Shown here piece after piece: positions 24,166 to 31,609 of a stretch of DNA of 64,000 nt (position 1 is the first letter of the stretch; every line of letters starts with the position of its first letter). The notes beneath the pieces are model-generated. The model was not told the DNA's origin and ran no database searches. It saw nothing but the letters and a program-made list of their open reading frames with translations. The position numbers were made by a program, and so were the translations under genes. Origin of the DNA: JANWXD01 sp035575135 (GTDB taxonomy: Bacteria; Acidobacteriota; Terriglobia; Bryobacterales; Bryobacteraceae); contig DATLYE010000023.1 of NCBI GenBank assembly GCA_035575135.1, positions 134,778-198,777 of the forward strand. The letters run 5' to 3'.

Positions 24166-25326
24166 TCAGTCTGCTGTCGCAGGGCTGGGCTCGAGCTCGG
24201 CCGGCGCTGCCGCCGGAGTGTGCGCTGCTTCGAATACGGGCAGGTATTTCACCGCCAGCCGGAAGGCAGCAAAGCCCGCTGCGACAATGGCCAACGTAAT
24301 GGAGACTTCGGTCCACTTCGGCAGATAGGTCGTGCCGGAGGCTGCCTCCATTCCGGTGATACTGACGTTCAGCCGGTGCGTGACGAAGCCGAAGATCACC
24401 ATGACCGCGCACCAGTACAGGCTCCGCGGTCGGGTGCGGATGCTGCTGCGGAACAGCAGCAACATGGGAACGACGGTCAGCACCGTCTCCAGCCAGAACA
24501 GCCAGGTCTCGGTGCTCCCTTCCAGAGCTCGGGCGAGCGCGCCGCGGCGCTGCAGATCCCGGAACCGCATCGTGGAGTAGACCAGCAGCACCACTGCGAG
24601 CACACGGCCGAGACTGGCGAGCAACGGCAATTCCAGTTGCCGCCCGAACGCCTTGCTCGAGTGCCAGGACTCGAAAATGGTCATGGCCAGTCCCACCGAG
24701 ATTGCGGAAATAAAGAACAGCAGGGGCAGCAAGGGCGTGTACCAGAGGGGATGCAACTTTTCCGGAACGATGAGGTACAGGCTTCCCAGCGAGGACTGGT
24801 GCAACGTGGAAAGAATCACCCCGGCGATCACCAGAGGAATCATGGCGCGGTGCATCCACACCAGCGGCCGCCGGCGTCCGAGCCGCTCCAAGATGAGGGG
24901 GAAGACTTCGAAAAACAGAACGGTGGTGTAGAGGGTGACGCACCAGGCCACCTCGAACATGACCGAGCGCGGATTCCACATCACGAGCGGATGCCAGATC
25001 CGGTAGGGACGGCCGAGGTCATAGAGCAGAGCCACGATCACAAGTACATAACCGAGGAAGGCCGTCAGAATGGCAGGACGGACGATCGGCTCGTAGCGGC
25101 GGATGTTAAATATGTGAACCACCGCCGCCAGGGTGAAGCCGCCCGCTGCAAGGCCCACGCCGCAGAGCACGTCGAAGCCGATCCAGAGCCCCCAAGGGAA
25201 CTGATCGCTCAAATGTGTGGAAGCGCCGAGGCCGCGCGTAAAGCGAATCCAGGTGGCACAGGCGGCTGCCGCCATCACCGCCAGAAACACCGCGCGCCAG
25301 AACGTGAGCGGCCACCGGAGTTTCAT
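24166..25326 (-). CDS. NrfD/HybB-type integral membrane quinone-interacting subunit
   Basis: This 386-residue polytopic protein (about ten hydrophobic helices) starts with a conserved FPWGLWIGFDVLCGVGLAAGGF segment near residues 44-65, followed by YDLGRPYRIWHPL, both typical of the NrfD/PsrC/HybB family. It then has an LHQSSLGSLYLI segment and a C-terminal helix before a disordered tail. These subunits move electrons between quinones and iron-sulfur partners. The catalytic subunit (hydrogenase, reductase) is not encoded in this window. It overlaps the preceding ferredoxin gene by four bases, so they probably form one membrane complex. Confidence 0.88.
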   Translation of the reverse strand: MKLRWPLTFWRAVFLAVMAAAACATWIRFTRGLGASTHLSDQFPWGLWIGFDVLCGVGLAAGGFTLAAVVHIFNIRRYEPIVRPAILTAFLGYVLVIVALLYDLGRPYRIWHPLVMWNPRSVMFEVAWCVTLYTTVLFFEVFPLILERLGRRRPLVWMHRAMIPLVIAGVILSTLHQSSLGSLYLIVPEKLHPLWYTPLLPLLFFISAISVGLAMTIFESWHSSKAFGRQLELPLLASLGRVLAVVLLVYSTMRFRDLQRRGALARALEGSTETWLFWLETVLTVVPMLLLFRSSIRTRPRSLYWCAVMVIFGFVTHRLNVSITGMEAASGTTYLPKWTEVSITLAIVAAGFAAFRLAVKYLPVFEAAHTPAAAPAELEPSPATAD

Positions 25327-26099
25327 GACCGTTCCCCTTTCTTCACCGGCTTTGCCGCACGCGGTCCTTCGGCAGCGGCCACCTCTTCACGGCGATGGGT
25401 GATCCAGTAGATGCTGCCGAGTAGGACGCTGCCGATCCCGACCACGTCCGGGACCAGGGACAGGGCGCGCCAGGTCAGGGCGGGAAGCGGCTCGTGCGGG
25501 AGCCGGGCCGGCAAGCCCAGCTGCGCGGGCGGAACGGCCGCCAGCATGAGGACCGACGTGCCTCCGGCCTCCCTGAGCCCGTAGATGCCGGGCCAATAAT
25601 CGCCGGGACTGGCGGCAATGCGGCGCCGGGCCTCCTCAACCAGCTCCTCGCGCTTCCCGGTCACCGTAGCCCCCGTGGGACACGCCTCTGAGCAGGCGGT
25701 CGGCCGGCCATCGCGGAGCCGTTCCTCGCACAGGTTGCATTTCTTGATGCGGGGCAACAAGCGGCTCCACTCATAAACCGGAACCCCGAAGGGGCAAGCC
25801 AGCATGCAATAGCGACATCCCATGCAGCGGCTTTCATCGTAAACAACCGGCCCGGAGAGGGTCTTCTTCAGTGCGGCCACGGGGCAGACGGAGACGCAGG
25901 CCGGGTCCAGGCAGTGCATGCACATGCGGCGGCCGTACACCTCTCCCCGGGTGACGACCGCCGTGAGCTTGCGCTCCGAGAGTTTTTCTTCGGCCGCAAC
26001 GGCGTCGTTGTAGGGCAAGCCCCACTTTTGGGCGCAGGCGCGTTCGCACAAGCGGCAACCGACGCAGCGCGTACTGTCGTAGAGGACCGCGAAGCTCAT
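25323..26099 (-). CDS. HybA-like four-cluster ferredoxin with C-terminal membrane anchor
   Basis: The 258-residue protein has four cysteine clusters: CVGCRLCERAC (12-22), CMHCLDPACVSVCP (about 60-73), CMGCRYCMLACP (about 92-103) and CNLCEERL...CSEACP (about 121-142). It is a DMSOR/HybA-type electron-transfer subunit with four [4Fe-4S] clusters. A hydrophobic helix near residues 215-235 should anchor it in the membrane, as in HybA. It lacks a twin-arginine signal and begins directly at the first cluster, so on which side of the membrane it acts is unclear. It is cotranscribed with nrfD (ATGA overlap) and lies 68 bases downstream of the GcvH-like gene. Confidence 0.88.
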   Translation of the reverse strand: MSFAVLYDSTRCVGCRLCERACAQKWGLPYNDAVAAEEKLSERKLTAVVTRGEVYGRRMCMHCLDPACVSVCPVAALKKTLSGPVVYDESRCMGCRYCMLACPFGVPVYEWSRLLPRIKKCNLCEERLRDGRPTACSEACPTGATVTGKREELVEEARRRIAASPGDYWPGIYGLREAGGTSVLMLAAVPPAQLGLPARLPHEPLPALTWRALSLVPDVVGIGSVLLGSIYWITHRREEVAAAEGPRAAKPVKKGERS

Positions 26100-26167
26100 G
26101 ACGCGTCTCCACTTCTATAATTTAGGTGTTTAACATCCGTTTATCTCCAAGCAATTCACGGTCCACT

Positions 26168-26830
26168 TTAGCGCGGCAGGAAGAACTCCTCGGTCAGCGC
26201 CTTCCAGGACTCTCCGGGGAGGGCGGAAAACAGATCCTCCACCGGGCGGCCGCCGTCCGCCGCCACCGCGCCGGCAAGCTGCGGCTGCTTGCGGTAGAGC
26301 CTCTCGACGGCTTCGCGCATCCATTCCCGCACCAGGTTCCGGGGCACGAGGTTGCGGCTCACAGTTTCGTCGTCGGGGGAGTGGACCACGAGCAACCAGC
26401 CGGATCCGTAGGGATCGTTACGCAGAACGGCGGGATCGCGGAGCGCATCTTGGTTGACCTCCACAATCTCCCCTTCCGTGGGCGAGACCATTTCGGCCTT
26501 CTCCCCGTCGCGGTAAAAGGAAAAGATCTTCTGTCCCTGGCGAATCCAGAGTCCGGGCCGGGGCAGCTCGATGCGCGCGATCTTGCCCATCAAAGCGGCC
26601 GCAAACTCATCAATGCCGACGCGCACCAGGTTCTTCCGCTCCCTGAGGATCCAGGTATGACCGGGGTGATAGCGGAGCCGCTTGGGGACACGGAAGCCCT
26701 CGACGAAGGTCTCCTCGAACTCCGGCGCGGGACGTTCGGCGCGCGCTTCCACGGCAACCCGCTTCCGGCTCAGCAGGTAGTCAATCACGATGAAGGTGAG
26801 AAACGTCAGCAGGACTAACAGGACGGTCAT
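26168..26830 (-). CDS. Membrane-anchored GcvH-like protein, probably not lipoylated
   Basis: The 220-residue protein starts with a hydrophobic helix (about 2-20), followed by a glycine-cleavage H-protein-type domain (about 50-150): YHPGHTWI, LVRVGIDEFAAALMGKIARIELP, then SPTEGEIVEVN and RNDPYGSGWLLVV. True H proteins carry a lipoyl lysine 11 residues before the second glycine of the SGE motif; here that position is Gly and the hairpin is two residues shorter, with a lysine at -9. The protein may therefore not be lipoylated. A strong AGGAGG site precedes the ATG. No other glycine-cleavage genes are near; the first gene of the HybA/NrfD operon is the more likely context. Confidence 0.82.
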   Translation of the reverse strand: MTVLLVLLTFLTFIVIDYLLSRKRVAVEARAERPAPEFEETFVEGFRVPKRLRYHPGHTWILRERKNLVRVGIDEFAAALMGKIARIELPRPGLWIRQGQKIFSFYRDGEKAEMVSPTEGEIVEVNQDALRDPAVLRNDPYGSGWLLVVHSPDDETVSRNLVPRNLVREWMREAVERLYRKQPQLAGAVAADGGRPVEDLFSALPGESWKALTEEFFLPR

Positions 26831-26848
26831 GGCATTGCCTCCTTTCCG

Positions 26849-26879
26849 GCCCGGCCCGGCTTCCCGCTCGGGGCCGGGC
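26849..26879. promoter_or_regulatory. 9-bp GC hairpin in the leader of the GcvH-like operon
   Basis: GCCCGGCCC and GGGCCGGGC form a perfect 9-bp stem with a 13-base loop, 19 bases upstream of the ATG on the minus strand. There is no poly-T. It could be a leader structure or an attenuator. The rest of the 288-base gap between the GcvH-like and HIT genes shows no recognisable gene or consensus promoter to me. Confidence 0.35.
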
Positions 26880-27118
26880 TCCGCCGGAGTTTACGCATCT
26901 GGGGAGCCACAACGGGGTTCGGAGAGCAAGTGCGGCCATCTGTCGTGGCGCCAGTGAATTGCGGGCCCAGTGCTGAAAGTTGCTGTACTAAGAGGGAAAA
27001 AACAGTGTTGGGATTCCCTACAGGAACGTGAAGGCGCGGTCTCCGCGGTCACCGGAAGCTGCGGTGCGGTGGACGGATAAGGGGGCGTTGGATTTTCCAA
27101 CGCGGGTGTGGGCCTGCG

Positions 27119-27607
27119 CTACAGGTCGCTGAGGAACGCCCGGCGCAGCTTCTCGTAGGTCACGCTCAATTCCTCGGGTAGGACGCGAGTCTCACCGATG
27201 GTCGTCATGAAATTCGAGTCTGCGGGCCATCGCGGCAGTACATGCAGGTGGATATGTCCGGCCACGCCCGCGCCGGCGCATTCGCCGATATTCATGCCGA
27301 TATTGAAGCCGCGGGGTTGATAGACCGTCCGGAGGTGGCGCTCGGAAGACCGGGCCAGCAGGATCATCTCTTCGAGGGTTTCTTCGGAGGCTTCCTCGAG
27401 CAGGGCCACGTGCTCGTAGGGCGCAATCATCAAGTGGCCGGTGGTGTAGGGGTAGAGGTTCAGGAGGATGAAGTTCTTGCGGCCGCGATGCAGGATGAAA
27501 TTTTCCGCGTCGCGATCTTCAGCCGCCTTCTCGCAGAAGATGCACGCCCCTTCGCGCCCGGCTGTGCTGACGTAAGCGTAGCGCCAGGGACTCCACAGTC
27601 GGTCCAT
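27119..27607 (-). CDS. HIT-family nucleotide hydrolase/phosphorylase-like protein
   Basis: The 162-residue protein has the RLWSPWRYAYV opening typical of the Ap4A-phosphorylase-like HIT branch, a CIFCE zinc-type pair, LLNLYPYTTGHLMIAP, and the catalytic histidine triad HIHLHVLPRW. HIT proteins cleave nucleotide anhydrides such as diadenosine polyphosphates or adenylated substrates. It lies 9 bases downstream of the HU/IHF gene and is probably the distal gene of the rpsA operon. Confidence 0.93.
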   Translation of the reverse strand: MDRLWSPWRYAYVSTAGREGACIFCEKAAEDRDAENFILHRGRKNFILLNLYPYTTGHLMIAPYEHVALLEEASEETLEEMILLARSSERHLRTVYQPRGFNIGMNIGECAGAGVAGHIHLHVLPRWPADSNFMTTIGETRVLPEELSVTYEKLRRAFLSDL

Positions 27608-27616
27608 GATCGGCGC

Positions 27617-27964
27617 TCAGGCCGGCTGGCTCGAGCCGGAGGAGCCGGAGGCCGACCCCGGGCCTTCGCCCCCCTGCGGTTCGGTCTTCTGCTGGTTGAC
27701 GAGATCCTTCAGTTCTTTGCTCGGTTTGAAATAAGGCACACGCTTGGCCGGCACCTCGACTCGTGCTCCCGTCTTCGGATTGCGCCCGATGCGCGGCCGG
27801 CGCTCCCGCGTGCGGAAGCTGCCGAAACCTCGGATCTCGATCTTGTCACCGTCGCGCAGCGAGCGCACGATGCTTTCGAAGATGGTGTCCACGATCACCT
27901 CCGAGTCCTTCCGCGTCATCTCCACTACTCGGGAGACTTCCTCAATCAGATCCGCCTTGGTCAT
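27617..27964 (-). CDS. HU/IHF-family DNA-binding protein with C-terminal extension
   Basis: The 115-residue protein has the complete HU/IHF fold: MTKADLIEEVSR at the N-terminus, GDKIEIRGFGSF, the RIGRNPKTGARVEVPAKRVPYFKPSKELK arm and helix (seen in short segments). A Gly/Ser/Gln-rich tail of about 20 residues follows. IEIRGFGSF is more like IHF-beta than HU. The gene follows rpsA, as ihfB does in many Gram-negative bacteria. It bends DNA; a specific IHF role would be inference. It is followed by the HIT gene after 9 bases. Confidence 0.93.
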   Translation of the reverse strand: MTKADLIEEVSRVVEMTRKDSEVIVDTIFESIVRSLRDGDKIEIRGFGSFRTRERRPRIGRNPKTGARVEVPAKRVPYFKPSKELKDLVNQQKTEPQGGEGPGSASGSSGSSQPA

Positions 27965-28040
27965 TCTCCTCTCCTGCTGCTGATGCGCCCGGGCCGTTTG
28001 GGGCGGGCGCCCACGTTGTCTTTGGAAACCGCACTGCAGG

Positions 28041-29771
28041 TCAGGAGCGCACGTCGCCCTGACCTTTCAGATGGATGACTTCCTCGATGGTCATGGTGGC
28101 CGCGGCGGCCTGCCGCTGGTAATCCTCCAGCCGGCTCCGTTCTTCGTCTTCGGCCACAGCTTTCAGACTCAGGCCGATGCGTTTCTCGGCTTCGTTGAGT
28201 TTGATGATCTTGAACTCCATTTCCTCGCCGATCGGAAGCGGGGATTCGTCCCGATTCCGCTCCGGAGCGCCGGGAATCTCGGAATTATGGCAAAGAGCCT
28301 CGACGCCCGGCGCCACCTCGACGAAAACGCCGAAGGCCGCAGCGCGGCAAACCCGCCCGCGGACGATGTCGCCGACCTGGTGCGAACGGAAGAACGTCTC
28401 CCAGGCGTCCGGCTGAAGCTGTTTGATGCCGAGCGACAAGCGGCGGTGGGCCGCATCGATGTGCAGGATCACGGCCTGCACCATCTGCCCCTTCTTCAGA
28501 ACCTCGGAAGGATGCTTGACGCGTTTGGTCCAGGAAAGGTCCGAGACGTGGACCAATCCGTCAATGCCCTCTTCGATCTCCACGAACGCTCCAAAGTCCA
28601 CCAGCTTGCGCACGCGGCCTTCCACCACCGAACCGACACTGTAACGGGATTCGACGGTGGTCCACGGGTCGGGTTCGAGCTGCTTGAGGCCGAGCGAGAT
28701 GCGCCGCTCGCGCGGCTGTACCGCCAGCACGACCGCTTCCACCTCGTCGCCGACCTTCACCACCTTGGAAGGATGCTTCATGCGGCGCGACCACGTCATC
28801 TCCGAGACGTGAATCAGGCCCTCGACACCAGGCTCCAGTTCGACAAACGCGCCGTAATCGGTGATGCTCACCACGCGCCCGATGACCCGGCTGTTGACCG
28901 GATAGCGTTCGGCGACGTTTTCCCAGGGATCCGGCAGCACCTGCTTCAAGCCGAGAGAGATCCGTTCCTTCTCGCGATCGAACTTCAGAACCTTGACGGT
29001 GATTTCATCGCCGGGATGAACGACCTCGGAAGGATGGCCGACGCGGCCCCAGGACATGTCGCTGACGTGGAGCAACCCGTCCACGCCTCCCAGGTCCACG
29101 AAGGCGCCGTAATCCGTCAGATTCTTCACCACGCCGCGCACGATCGCGCCTTCGTGGAGGAGCTCGAGCAACGCCGCCTTGCGCGCGTTCAGCTCCTCCT
29201 CGATGGCCTGGCGCCGTGAAACGACGACGTTACCGCGCCGCCGGTTCAGCTTCACGACTTTCACGGCGATGTCCTGGCCGATCAGGGCATCCAGGTTGTG
29301 CAGGGGACGCAGATCGGCTTGGGAGGCCGGCATAAAGGCCCTGACGCCCACGTCTACCGCCAAGCCTCCTTTGGTGCGCCCGAGGACACGGCCGGAAACC
29401 AGCAGACCTTCCCGATAGGCCGTTTCCAGGTTTTGCCACGCACGGATTCGGCGCGCCTTCTCGTGGGAGAGCAGGATGTAACCCTCGACCTCCGCGCCGT
29501 GCCGGTCCACGACCACGTCCACGACGTCGCCGGGCTGAACCTGAATAGAGCCGTCCGGCTCCATGAACTGTTGGATGGGTACGAGACCTTCGGACTTGTA
29601 ACCGACGTCAACGATCACCTCCTGGTCGGTCACCTTGAGGACGTGGCCCTGGAGAACCTCGCCTTCGGCCGGAGGCGCAAAATGGCTGTAGTCGTCGATG
29701 AGCTGTTCATAATCGAGCATCTCACCGGCAACTTGGGGCTCCGGACGCCCGTCTGACTGGTTGCTGGCCAT
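28041..29771 (-). CDS. rpsA: 30S ribosomal protein S1
   Basis: The 576-residue protein has six S1 (OB-fold) domains. The first two are degenerate (EVIVDVGYKSEGLVP, GLAVDVGVRAFMPASQ). Four canonical ones follow with GAFVDLGGVDGLLHVSD, GAFVELEPGVEGLIHVSE, GAFVEIEEGIDGLVHVSD and a divergent last one. S1 binds mRNA upstream of the start codon and helps initiation on structured transcripts. I chose ATG 29771 as the start; an in-frame start 57 bases upstream would add a basic extension. A strong promoter lies about 150 bases upstream and HU/IHF and HIT genes follow. A second six-domain S1 protein is encoded 1.8 kb away. Confidence 0.95.
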   Translation of the reverse strand: MASNQSDGRPEPQVAGEMLDYEQLIDDYSHFAPPAEGEVLQGHVLKVTDQEVIVDVGYKSEGLVPIQQFMEPDGSIQVQPGDVVDVVVDRHGAEVEGYILLSHEKARRIRAWQNLETAYREGLLVSGRVLGRTKGGLAVDVGVRAFMPASQADLRPLHNLDALIGQDIAVKVVKLNRRRGNVVVSRRQAIEEELNARKAALLELLHEGAIVRGVVKNLTDYGAFVDLGGVDGLLHVSDMSWGRVGHPSEVVHPGDEITVKVLKFDREKERISLGLKQVLPDPWENVAERYPVNSRVIGRVVSITDYGAFVELEPGVEGLIHVSEMTWSRRMKHPSKVVKVGDEVEAVVLAVQPRERRISLGLKQLEPDPWTTVESRYSVGSVVEGRVRKLVDFGAFVEIEEGIDGLVHVSDLSWTKRVKHPSEVLKKGQMVQAVILHIDAAHRRLSLGIKQLQPDAWETFFRSHQVGDIVRGRVCRAAAFGVFVEVAPGVEALCHNSEIPGAPERNRDESPLPIGEEMEFKIIKLNEAEKRIGLSLKAVAEDEERSRLEDYQRQAAAATMTIEEVIHLKGQGDVRS

Positions 29772-29929
29772 GGCCACGTCTCCACGAGAGCCGACCCGTC
29801 GGGACCGAATCAGGCCGCTGCGACGCACAATCGTGCCCGGGGAGGAACTCTGAGAAGGTGTTTGGTCTCGACACTGTAGCGGCCCCGCGACGTCGCACCC
29901 GAAAACTTCGACGGATCAATACGTTACAA

Positions 29930-29959
29930 AATATAGCCGAGCCACGCCGGAATTGTCAA
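29930..29959 (-). promoter_or_regulatory. Strong sigma-70 promoter of rpsA
   Basis: On the minus strand TTGACA (29959-29954) and TATATT (29935-29930) are separated by 18 bases. The predicted transcript start is about 150 bases upstream of the rpsA ATG, leaving room for a leader that could allow autoregulation, as is known for S1 in other bacteria. Confidence 0.7.
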
Positions 29960-30003
29960 CTCGCAAGACAACTCGCGGCGCCTCTAAGCTTCGCGAGCGC
30001 CTT

Positions 30004-30603
30004 TTAGCGCCGGGGAAACCTCGGGTCGGCTTTGATCTCCTCGATCTGTGCGGTGTGGCGCTCAGCGTGGGCTGCCAGCAACAGAAGCCACTGGTAGGCA
30101 TCCATGTGCTCGCGGACCGGGTGAGGCGCCATGTGCGCGCGCAGATCCTCCTGCGTTGCTTCCACGAAAGCAATGGTGCGATCCCGGCTCTGCTTGAAGT
30201 GTTCGATCAGCGATTCCTTGGTCGGCCACTTCCCTGAAGGGCGCAAAAACTCGGGAGCCTGCGCCCTCTGGCTGCGGTCTTTGACCATGCGAATCAGCTG
30301 TTCGTCGTCGGCTCGCGTGGCGCGCGGCACGCCCGTTGCGGGCGGGGATTTGAGAATCTTTTCCGTCACCAGCTGGAAGATCGCGTCTTCGGTCAGGACA
30401 ATGTGCTCGGCACACTCGGCGATGGACCAGCGGTCCGGGGCCGGTTTGAACTTCCACTGGGCTTCCGAAAGACCCTCGACAGCGTCCAGGAAAAGTTTGC
30501 GACTTGCATGCAAGTGGCTCATGGCAAAGTCGCGATCACCCTGCGTCAGCGTCGCGGCCACTGCGGCCACCGCAAGACTAAGCCAGGGGGCAACACGCTT
30601 CAT
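30004..30603 (-). CDS. Exported DinB-family protein
   Basis: The 199-residue protein carries a signal peptide of about 20 residues. The mature part is a four-helix DinB/YfiT-type domain, with WSIAECAEHIVLTEDAIF near the middle and a C-terminal HAERHTAQI; the histidines at those positions form the family's metal site. DinB proteins are often thiol-dependent or metal-dependent transferases; an exported form is typical of some soil bacteria and its substrate is unknown. The start ATG 30603 lies directly before the signal sequence. It follows the aldo/keto reductase by 13 bases. Confidence 0.8.
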   Translation of the reverse strand: MKRVAPWLSLAVAAVAATLTQGDRDFAMSHLHASRKLFLDAVEGLSEAQWKFKPAPDRWSIAECAEHIVLTEDAIFQLVTEKILKSPPATGVPRATRADDEQLIRMVKDRSQRAQAPEFLRPSGKWPTKESLIEHFKQSRDRTIAFVEATQEDLRAHMAPHPVREHMDAYQWLLLLAAHAERHTAQIEEIKADPRFPRR

Positions 30604-30616
30604 GGGAGACTCTCCT

Positions 30617-31549
30617 TCAGGCTCGAAAGATGGGTTCCACACCGCGCGCCGCCGCCAGTAGTTCGCTGCGTTCCTGCTCGGAGAGCGGCGAGAACCCCGC
30701 AGCCAGCTCCAGCGCCATGGCAAAGAGGCGCTCATCGCCGGGAGGTATCGCCGCTGTCACGTCTTCCGAGAGGGTGAAGCGCAGGGCGCGATGGGCCAGG
30801 TCGCGGTCATCTACCGGCTGGTACCAGCACTTCGGGTGAGCGGTGTGTTCCTGCCGCGTACCCTTGGGCCAGTTCGTATGGGCGAGCGCCTTAAGCGCCA
30901 GCCGGGCGACCCCTTTTTCGCGCGCCCGCGCCAGGACCTGCGGCCCGAAGTTGCCCTGGGCGTAACAGACGAAATTGACGGGGAACAGGACCGAATCGCA
31001 AGGGAACTGGTCCAGCAACGCAAGGGCTGCTTCCACGTTGTGGGCGGAGAATCCCAGGTAACGTACCTTTCCTTCTTTGCGCGCGCGGACGAACAGTTCG
31101 GCAGCGCCACCGGGGGACAGGATCTGTTCCACGTCCTTCATGGAGCTGACGGCGTGGAACTGATAGAGGTCGAACCAGTCCGTCCGGAGCCGCCGGAGCG
31201 ACTCATCGAGTTCTGCGGCTGCTCCCGCGGCGTCGCGGCGCATCGTCTTGCAGGCCAAAAAGGCGTTCTTGCGGTAGGGTTGGAGCGCGATTCCGAGTTT
31301 TCGTTCCGCCTCTCCCTCCCAGTACGACGGGGCGACATCGAAGTAATTCACGCCCCGCTCGTAGGCCTCGGCTACGGTGCGGTTGGCTTGCTTCTGGTCC
31401 ATGCCCACGACGACGATACCGCCGAAGCCGATGATGGAAAGCTGGACGCCGTCGCGGTACAGACGCTTCGGAATCTCCCGAGACGCCGAAGACAGGTTCG
31501 GGACTACGGTTCCCGCGAGTGCGGTTTTCAGGAAACGGCGGCGCTGCAT
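30617..31549 (-). CDS. Tat-exported aldo/keto reductase
   Basis: The 310-residue protein begins with a twin-arginine-like signal (MQRRRFLKTALAG). The (beta/alpha)8 barrel shows the aldo/keto reductase catalytic residues: Asp/Tyr in NYFDVAPSYW, Lys in LACKTM and His in YQFHAV. Family members reduce carbonyls with NAD(P)H. Export suggests a periplasmic location, which is unusual for a cofactor-dependent reductase and would need a bound cofactor folded before export. It lies between the S1-like and DinB genes, all on the minus strand. Confidence 0.85.
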   Translation of the reverse strand: MQRRRFLKTALAGTVVPNLSSASREIPKRLYRDGVQLSIIGFGGIVVVGMDQKQANRTVAEAYERGVNYFDVAPSYWEGEAERKLGIALQPYRKNAFLACKTMRRDAAGAAAELDESLRRLRTDWFDLYQFHAVSSMKDVEQILSPGGAAELFVRARKEGKVRYLGFSAHNVEAALALLDQFPCDSVLFPVNFVCYAQGNFGPQVLARAREKGVARLALKALAHTNWPKGTRQEHTAHPKCWYQPVDDRDLAHRALRFTLSEDVTAAIPPGDERLFAMALELAAGFSPLSEQERSELLAAARGVEPIFRA

Positions 31550-31609
31550 TGTCGTGCTCCTTGTGGCACAACCATTCTACCGCCCGCTGGGCCGACGGCC
31601 TGCCTGCCG

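Noticed and set aside
20618..26830. Complete hydrogenase operon
   Set aside because: HybA and NrfD/HybB are present but no large or small catalytic subunit or maturation genes are encoded, so the hydrogenase label is not supported.
26831..27000. Sigma-54 (-24/-12) promoter for the redox operon
   Set aside because: A TGGCCG-x-TTGC-like sequence on the minus strand has the wrong spacing (8 instead of 10 bases between GG and GC).
26891..27100. Possible 69-residue gene in the gap before the HIT gene
   Set aside because: No ribosome site, no conserved feature and unusual composition; treated as non-coding.
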